Under the pieces are notes generated by a model. The model was not told the DNA's origin and did not search any database. It saw only the letters and a list, made by a program, of their open reading frames with translations. Source: an uncultured Bacilli bacterium (GTDB taxonomy: Bacteria > Bacillota_I > Bacilli_A > RF39 > UBA660). Taken from it: a stretch of DNA of 38,160 nucleotides. The stretch lies in the NCBI GenBank assembly GCA_947588685.1, contig CANPYM010000010.1:1-38160 (forward strand). Direction: 5' to 3'. Within the stretch, counting starts at the first letter, position 1, and each line of letters starts with the position of its first letter. Position numbers and translations under genes: made by a program. Positions 34,024 through 38,160 of the stretch are shown here, in pieces.

Positions 34024-35205
34024 ATGGGATTAATTAAAGCAGCCATAGGGGCCGTCGGATCCACGTTAGGAGATCAATGGGAAGATTATATAAACTGTGA
34101 AAGTATGGACAATAATACCCTAGTTGTCAAAAGAACAACAAAATCAGGACAAATAAGTTCTAAAAGTAGAATTCAGGTTAACCCTGGACAAGTAGCTATT
34201 ATCTTTGATTCTGGTAAAATCTTAGATGCTACTGCTGAAGAAGGTATTTATTCATTTGATTCATCATCATCACCAACTTTATTTGCTGGTCAATTTGGTG
34301 AGGTATTTAAAGAAGCTGTTCAACGTTTTACATATAATGGTACACCAGCTAAGGAACAAGCAGTATATTATATCAATGTAAAGGAAATATTTGATAATAA
34401 GTTTGGTTCATCATCACCAATACCATATGATGATCCAGAATATCATGATATTAGAATTAAGTATCATGGCCAATACACATTTAAGATTTCTAATCCATTA
34501 GTTTTCTTCCAAAATGTTGTTGGTAATGTTACCGATGTATATACGAAAGATACTTTAATGGAACAAGCTGATGCTGAGTTCTTAACTTGCATCGCTGGCG
34601 CTATTGGTAAATGTGCATCTGATGGTATCAAATATAGTTATTTAACAAATGAACAACAAAGAATTGCTGATTATATGAATGATGCCTTAGATGAAAAATG
34701 GCGTAATTTAAGAGGTATGGAAGTTGTATCTGTTGCCTTAGATACACCAGTACCAGATGAAAAATCACAAGAAAGAATTGAGACATTCGCTGATTCTAAG
34801 TTCTATAGTAAGCAAGAAAATGCTGCCGGCCGAATGGTTGCGGCTACAGCTACAGCTATGGAAAGTGCTGCTAGTAATGAAAATGGAGCGGCTAGTGGCT
34901 TTATGGGATTAGGTATGATGAATATGGCTGCTGGTAATATGATGGGGGGAACCTCTCCAATTGCTTATACAAAACCATCAGAAGAACCTGCACCTGCAAC
35001 TGCTACTCCAGCTAATGAAGTTCACTGTGCTAATTGTGGCACTGTTGTAACTGGTAAGTTCTGTTCTAATTGTGGAACTAAAGTAGAAGAACCAAAAGAA
35101 GAAGTTAAAGAAGAACCACAAGTAAAGAAATGTCCTCAATGTGGTACCGAAGCAGCTTCACCTGAGGCTAAATTCTGCGGTAATTGTGGTACAGCTTTAG
35201 AATAA
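34024..35205 (+). CDS. SPFH-domain protein with two zinc ribbons (YdjI-like)
   Basis: 393 residues. An SPFH/band-7 domain fills about 10-270 (RIQVNPGQVAIIFDSGKILD near 49-68, IKYHGQYTFKISNPLVFF near 140-158), without a clear membrane helix. A Gly/Ala/Met-rich linker with GMMNMAAGNMMGG follows, then two zinc ribbons: Cys335/338/347/350 and Cys370/373/385/388. Between and around them is a Pro/Glu/Lys spacer. In Bacillus YdjI is a SPFH protein that helps localise PspA at stressed membranes. AAGAAGG precedes the ATG; a terminator follows the gene. Closing gene of the three-gene operon. Confidence 0.85.
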   Translation: MGLIKAAIGAVGSTLGDQWEDYINCESMDNNTLVVKRTTKSGQISSKSRIQVNPGQVAIIFDSGKILDATAEEGIYSFDSSSSPTLFAGQFGEVFKEAVQRFTYNGTPAKEQAVYYINVKEIFDNKFGSSSPIPYDDPEYHDIRIKYHGQYTFKISNPLVFFQNVVGNVTDVYTKDTLMEQADAEFLTCIAGAIGKCASDGIKYSYLTNEQQRIADYMNDALDEKWRNLRGMEVVSVALDTPVPDEKSQERIETFADSKFYSKQENAAGRMVAATATAMESAASNENGAASGFMGLGMMNMAAGNMMGGTSPIAYTKPSEEPAPATATPANEVHCANCGTVVTGKFCSNCGTKVEEPKEEVKEEPQVKKCPQCGTEAASPEAKFCGNCGTALE

Positions 35206-35210
35206 TTATT

Positions 35211-35236
35211 AACCACTTCCTTAGAAGTGGTTTTTT
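35211..35236 (+). terminator. Terminator of the SPFH operon
   Basis: AACCACTTC-CTTA-GAAGTGGTT with a T-run. Confidence 0.88.
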
Positions 35237-35247
35237 ATATGCAAAAA

Positions 35248-35256
35248 TGATATAAT
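35248..35256 (+). promoter_or_regulatory. Extended -10 of the truB promoter
   Basis: TGA-TATAAT with no recognisable -35; the spacing falls in the preceding terminator. GGTGAT lies before the ATG at 35274. Confidence 0.5.
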
Positions 35257-35273
35257 TTAGTTATGGTGATTAT

Positions 35274-36143
35274 ATGGATGGCATCTTTTTAATTGATAAA
35301 GAAGCGGATTGTACAAGCCGTGATGTAGTTAATGAAATTATTAAAAAAGTTGAAACACCTAAAGTTGGTCATACCGGTACATTAGATCCGATGGCGACTG
35401 GGGTCTTAATTGTTGCAGTTGGTAAATGCACGAAGCTAATTAATACCCTTACAGCTGATGAAAAAGAGTATGAAGCAGAAATAACCCTAGGTATTCGGAC
35501 TGATACGTATGATATAACGGGTGAAATATTAGAAGAAAAAGATGCTTTAGTTAGTGATGATGATATTGTAAAAGTTTTAAACTCTTTTATTGGTGGTTAT
35601 CTTCAAGAAGTGCCACTTTATTCGGCGGTTCGGGTTAATGGTAAAAAATTATATCAATATGCTAGACATAATGAAAAGGTAACCTTACCTAAAAGACAAG
35701 TTGATATTAAAGAGTTAGAACTTATCTCAAAAGTCGTTATTAAAGATGGACGTCCAACATTTAAAATTCGGACTGTTGTTAGTAAAGGAACTTATATTCG
35801 CTCCTTAGTTAATGATATAGCTGGGAAATTAAATACGATTGGTGTCATGAGTTCTTTAAGACGCACTAGAGTAGGATCAATAACAATTGATATGTGTAAA
35901 ACGCTAGATGAATTATCTTTAAAAGATTTAAAAAAGCCTCTTTTTATGCTTCAAGATTTTCATCAAGTCATCATTGATGATATATTGAAAAAAGACATTC
36001 TAAATGGTAAAATTATAGATAGAGTTTATGATGATGATAGAGTTCTATTCGTTGACCAGGATCATAGTGTTTTAGCTATATATAAAACGTATGAAAAAGA
36101 TCCAACGAAAATGAAACCTGATGTAATGTTAGGAGGGATATAA
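35274..36143 (+). CDS. truB: tRNA pseudouridine-55 synthase (TruB)
   Basis: 289 residues, normal length. It isomerises U55 in the T-loop of tRNAs. The catalytic block GHTGTLDPMATGVLIVAVGK (32-51) has the nucleophile Asp39; LYSAVRVNGKKLYQYAR (120-136) and the ISKGTYIRSLVND-type motif near 180 (VSKGTYIRSLVND) follow. The small C-terminal region is the PUA-like part. The usual neighbours rbfA and ribF are absent; instead truB overlaps the start of a nucleotidyltransferase gene. Confidence 0.95.
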   Translation: MDGIFLIDKEADCTSRDVVNEIIKKVETPKVGHTGTLDPMATGVLIVAVGKCTKLINTLTADEKEYEAEITLGIRTDTYDITGEILEEKDALVSDDDIVKVLNSFIGGYLQEVPLYSAVRVNGKKLYQYARHNEKVTLPKRQVDIKELELISKVVIKDGRPTFKIRTVVSKGTYIRSLVNDIAGKLNTIGVMSSLRRTRVGSITIDMCKTLDELSLKDLKKPLFMLQDFHQVIIDDILKKDILNGKIIDRVYDDDRVLFVDQDHSVLAIYKTYEKDPTKMKPDVMLGGI

Positions 36144-37033
36144 TGACACTAGTTATAATGGCCGCCGGTATGGGTAGCCGGTTTGGTGGTTTGAAACAAG
36201 TAACGCCAGTCGGCCCTAATGGTGAGTTTATTATTGATTATTCCATTTATGATGCGATAAAAGCTGGATTTAATAAAGTTGTTTTTATCATCAAAGAAGA
36301 AAATTATGAATTATTTCGAACGACGATTGGTCATCGGATTGAAAACAAAATTGATGTCGATTATGTTTTTCAAAGTAATGATGATGTAAAAGAGGATGTT
36401 GAAATACCTAGTGAAAGAGTTAAACCTTTAGGTACTGGTCATGCCATCTTATGTTGTAAAGATGTTGTTAATGAACCCTTTGTCATTATTAATGCCGATG
36501 ATTTTTATGGCGCTGATGCCTTTCTAACCGCTAGTAAGTTTATCAAAGAAAACGTTGATGAACATAATTACGCAGTTGTTGGGTATAATATAGCTAATAC
36601 GATTAGCGCTAATGGCGCTGTTAAAAGAGGCGTTTGTACTGTTCAAGATCATAAACTAATTCGTTTAATTGAATCAAGTGTTGAACGCTTGGGTAATCAA
36701 ATTGTTGCGACACCGATATCAGGTGCTCCTTCATTTGTTGTCGATAAAAACGCAACAGTTTCTATGAATATGTTTGTTTTTTATCCTAATCTTTTTGATT
36801 ATTTAAAAAACGATTTTGACGAATTCCTTAAGACAGCTAATTTATTAAAAGATGAGTTTTATATTCCTAATGTTGTTTTTAAACATATTTATACGCGGGA
36901 TATTACTTGTGATGTTTTAGCGACAACAGCTGTATGGAAAGGAATTACCTATGCATCTGATTTAGATGCTTTTAAAGCTTATATTAAAGACGAAATAGAA
37001 AGGGGAGTCTACCCGGTAGACTTGTATAAATAA
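36143..37033 (+). CDS. Nucleotidyltransferase, GlmU/RfbA-like fold, substrate unknown
   Basis: 296 residues. The nucleotide loop MAAGMGSRFGGLKQ (6-19) and the LGTGHA motif (96-101) belong to sugar-nucleotide transferases; NADD (117-120) supplies the metal-binding Asp. The first ~220 residues form the catalytic fold, and the remainder has no left-handed helix repeat, so it is not GlmU. It could activate a sugar or another phosphorylated alcohol; the exact substrate is not visible. The ATG overlaps the truB stop (TAATG) and AGGAGGG lies within the truB end. Confidence 0.85.
   Translation: MTLVIMAAGMGSRFGGLKQVTPVGPNGEFIIDYSIYDAIKAGFNKVVFIIKEENYELFRTTIGHRIENKIDVDYVFQSNDDVKEDVEIPSERVKPLGTGHAILCCKDVVNEPFVIINADDFYGADAFLTASKFIKENVDEHNYAVVGYNIANTISANGAVKRGVCTVQDHKLIRLIESSVERLGNQIVATPISGAPSFVVDKNATVSMNMFVFYPNLFDYLKNDFDEFLKTANLLKDEFYIPNVVFKHIYTRDITCDVLATTAVWKGITYASDLDAFKAYIKDEIERGVYPVDLYK
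37007..37021 (+). other. Small hairpin between a Shine-Dalgarno-like sequence and a start codon
   Basis: GTCTAC-CCG-GTAGAC. The purine run AGGGGA (37001-37006) is directly 5' of it and the ATG at 37035 is 13 bases 3' of it. The hairpin could bring the ribosome site close to the start. It also encodes the last residues of the upstream gene. Confidence 0.35.
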
Positions 37034-37034
37034 T

Positions 37035-37895
37035 ATGTTTGCAGATTTAGAAGTATATAAAGAAGAAAAACAAAAATTTCAACAACAATTAATTGATTTA
37101 CAAGCTTCGCAACTTGATGATAAAGAGATTCGCGCTCGTGAAATGCAAGCTAAATTTCGAGATGATATTAGAAAGTATTTACCTACTTGTCTAAACATCA
37201 TTAATAATCTCTATCATTGCCATTTTTCTATTTATAAAATAGGTAAAGATTATGATGCAGCTTTTCGAGTTATTGAAACAAATGTTAAAAAGACGAAGGG
37301 TGAGATTGAGTGTGAACTTACCAATTATCGTAGTTCTGTTAATATGGATACTTTAAGTGAACTTGATCGTAATCGCCTCGATTTAGCAACGGAAATTATC
37401 CTTACGTATGTTGGTGATGATGACAATTCCGAAAAAAATAAATATCTAGAACATTCAAGACCAGTTGGCAGTAGTATTGTAAGTCAAACTAATACCCCAA
37501 TGGAAGGCGTTTTATCAAGTGCTAATGAAGCGGGAGAAATTCAATATAATCCTTATGCTAATCAACCAATTGTAACTAGTGATCAAACATCTGAAGAAGC
37601 TAATTTAGGCATTTTTGGTTCCAACGTATCTAATCAAGCTGTAACTAGTGATGCTGATTATCGTAATATGGTTGATCAAAGTGCTTCAAACATTAGTGGT
37701 AAGTTCTTCAGTACTGATATCTTTGGTGTTGGTAGTGGCAACCTTATGGCTGAAGATGAAGTTGTTACTAACAAAGAAGCAATGAAAGAAATAGCTAAAA
37801 ACCCTAATGCTAGTCAAGGAATGGATTTAGGTGGCTTACCTGAAAAAGAAGAAACAAAAAAAGACGTTAATGATCTTTTAGCGCCTATGGAATAA
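37035..37895 (+). CDS. Uncharacterised protein, helical N-terminus and disordered C-terminus
   Basis: 286 residues, not recognised. Residues 1-~130 are charged and helical (KEEKQKFQQQLIDLQASQ, then EIRAREMQAKFRDDIRKYL), likely a coiled coil with a small folded core containing Cys54 and Cys64. The rest is Ser/Asn/Gly/Glu-rich and looks disordered, with the repeated fragment VTSD (twice) and a DIFGVGSG stretch similar to SIFGVESG in the protein at 32372. There is no membrane segment. It starts 1 base after the nucleotidyltransferase and lacks a normal ribosome site. Confidence 0.75.
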   Translation: MFADLEVYKEEKQKFQQQLIDLQASQLDDKEIRAREMQAKFRDDIRKYLPTCLNIINNLYHCHFSIYKIGKDYDAAFRVIETNVKKTKGEIECELTNYRSSVNMDTLSELDRNRLDLATEIILTYVGDDDNSEKNKYLEHSRPVGSSIVSQTNTPMEGVLSSANEAGEIQYNPYANQPIVTSDQTSEEANLGIFGSNVSNQAVTSDADYRNMVDQSASNISGKFFSTDIFGVGSGNLMAEDEVVTNKEAMKEIAKNPNASQGMDLGGLPEKEETKKDVNDLLAPME

Positions 37896-37899
37896 AAAA

Positions 37900-37921
37900 G
37901 ATAGAAGTTTTAACTTCTATC
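37900..37921. other. Perfect hairpin after the last complete gene
   Basis: GATAGAAGTT-TT-AACTTCTATC, 10-base arms, without a T-run. It lies just before the true terminator. Confidence 0.6.
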
Positions 37922-37966
37922 AGACTGTTGACAAATGAAAATTTGAAAACAGTCTTTTATTATTTT
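37922..37966 (+). terminator. Terminator of the truB operon
   Basis: AGACTGTT, internal loop GA/AA, CAAAT, GAAA tetraloop, ATTTG, AACAGTCT, then a T-rich tail. Confidence 0.75.
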
Positions 37967-37989
37967 CAAAAATATATTATAATAAGAAT

Positions 37990-38040
37990 GTAAGGTTGCT
38001 TTATTATTCCTAAAAAAAGCTTACAAACCTTACTTTTTTT
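37990..38040 (+). terminator. Terminator-like hairpin, possible tiny RNA or attenuator before the last gene
   Basis: GTAAGGTT (37990-37997) pairs with AACCTTAC (38026-38033); GCTTT pairs with AAAGC inside; seven T follow. A weak TATAAT (37978-37983) lies 7 bases upstream, so a ~50-base RNA could begin and end within the hairpin. Alternatively it is an extra terminator. Confidence 0.5.
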
Positions 38041-38058
38041 ATCGCAATTTGGTATAAT
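38030..38058 (+). promoter_or_regulatory. Promoter of the last (partial) gene
   Basis: TTACTT (38030-38035), 17 bases, TGG-TATAAT (38053-38058). Confidence 0.5.
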
Positions 38059-38094
38059 AAATATGGGAATAATAAAGAAAGTAAGTGATAAAAT

Positions 38095-38160
38095 ATGTCA
38101 ATGACCAAAAGACCAAAAAGAAGTTATTCAAGTGAGATAGTGAATTTAGAAAGTATGATT
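38095..38160 (+). CDS. Start of an unidentified gene, cut by the window end
   Basis: 22 codons without a stop, beginning ATGTCA after an AAGTGAT ribosome site; an alternative ATG lies two codons downstream. The visible residues begin MSMTKRPKRSYSSE and are basic. No family can be named. The start is supported by the extended -10 promoter upstream. Confidence 0.55.
   Translation, partial: MSMTKRPKRSYSSEIVNLESMI

Noticed and set aside
81-37895. TGA read as tryptophan (Mycoplasma code)
   Set aside because: No TGA occurs inside the genes; all Trp positions use TGG. Absence of TGA stops is reported, but reassignment is not shown.
1-38160. CRISPR arrays, tRNA or rRNA genes, insertion sequences, prophage
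   Set aside because: None seen. The only sizeable direct repeat is the DHHW duplication, and no transposase, integrase or phage gene is present.

Overview
The window looks like a chromosomal segment of a low-GC (roughly 30% G+C by eye) walled Gram-positive bacterium, most likely an uncultured Bacilli/Firmicutes lineage of the gut or rumen type. This rests on the A+T-rich coding sequence, strong AGGAGG-type ribosome binding sites, sigma-A promoters with an extended -10 (TGnTATAAT), Rho-independent terminators, a wall teichoic acid gene set, a fused SecDF and a bifunctional Rel. None of the 33 readable gene ends uses TGA (26 TAA, 7 TAG). The genus cannot be fixed from the sequence alone.

Layout. 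81-947 (minus): a membrane protein with a Lys/Glu-rich tail. 1032-3541: a TagO-type transferase, then a GtrB/GtrA-like pair for lipid-linked sugar. 3560-8754: a surface O-acylation module made of a nonsense-mutated DHHW gene, its intact tandem copy, an AlgI-like MBOAT and an acyltransferase-3 protein. 8829-16629: teichoic acid polymer genes, namely a GT2 fused to a degenerate TagF-like domain, two TagB/TagF-like transferases, tarI, tarJ and a third transferase.

16674-17323: a free-standing large non-coding RNA gene with a near-consensus promoter and its own terminator. The next gene (17388-17957) is recognised as oapA, the membrane partner of OLE RNA, so the RNA is called OLE (ornate, large, extremophilic). 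oapA leads directly into tagG and tagH, the teichoic acid exporter; folD, a classical OLE-locus neighbour, follows. OLE/OapA thus sits inside the wall teichoic acid cluster.

20522-32219: a MOP-family flippase (minus), secDF, rel, dtd, an AI-2E-family permease, hisS, two small uncharacterised genes and aspS. 32372-35205: three zinc-ribbon proteins resembling the Bacillus YdjG-YdjH-YdjI module (zinc ribbon; membrane/Tim44-like; SPFH). 35274-37895: truB, a nucleotidyltransferase and an uncharacterised disordered protein. 37896-38160: hairpins, then the first 22 codons of a gene that runs off the end.

Most of the first half concerns making, decorating and exporting envelope glycopolymers. The second half is housekeeping: protein export, stringent response, tRNA charging and proofreading, tRNA modification. 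The most interesting points are OLE/oapA inside a teichoic acid locus, the decaying DHHW duplication with a fossil of the neighbouring MBOAT gene, the absence of TGA stops, and the three-zinc-ribbon SPFH module without pspA in view.
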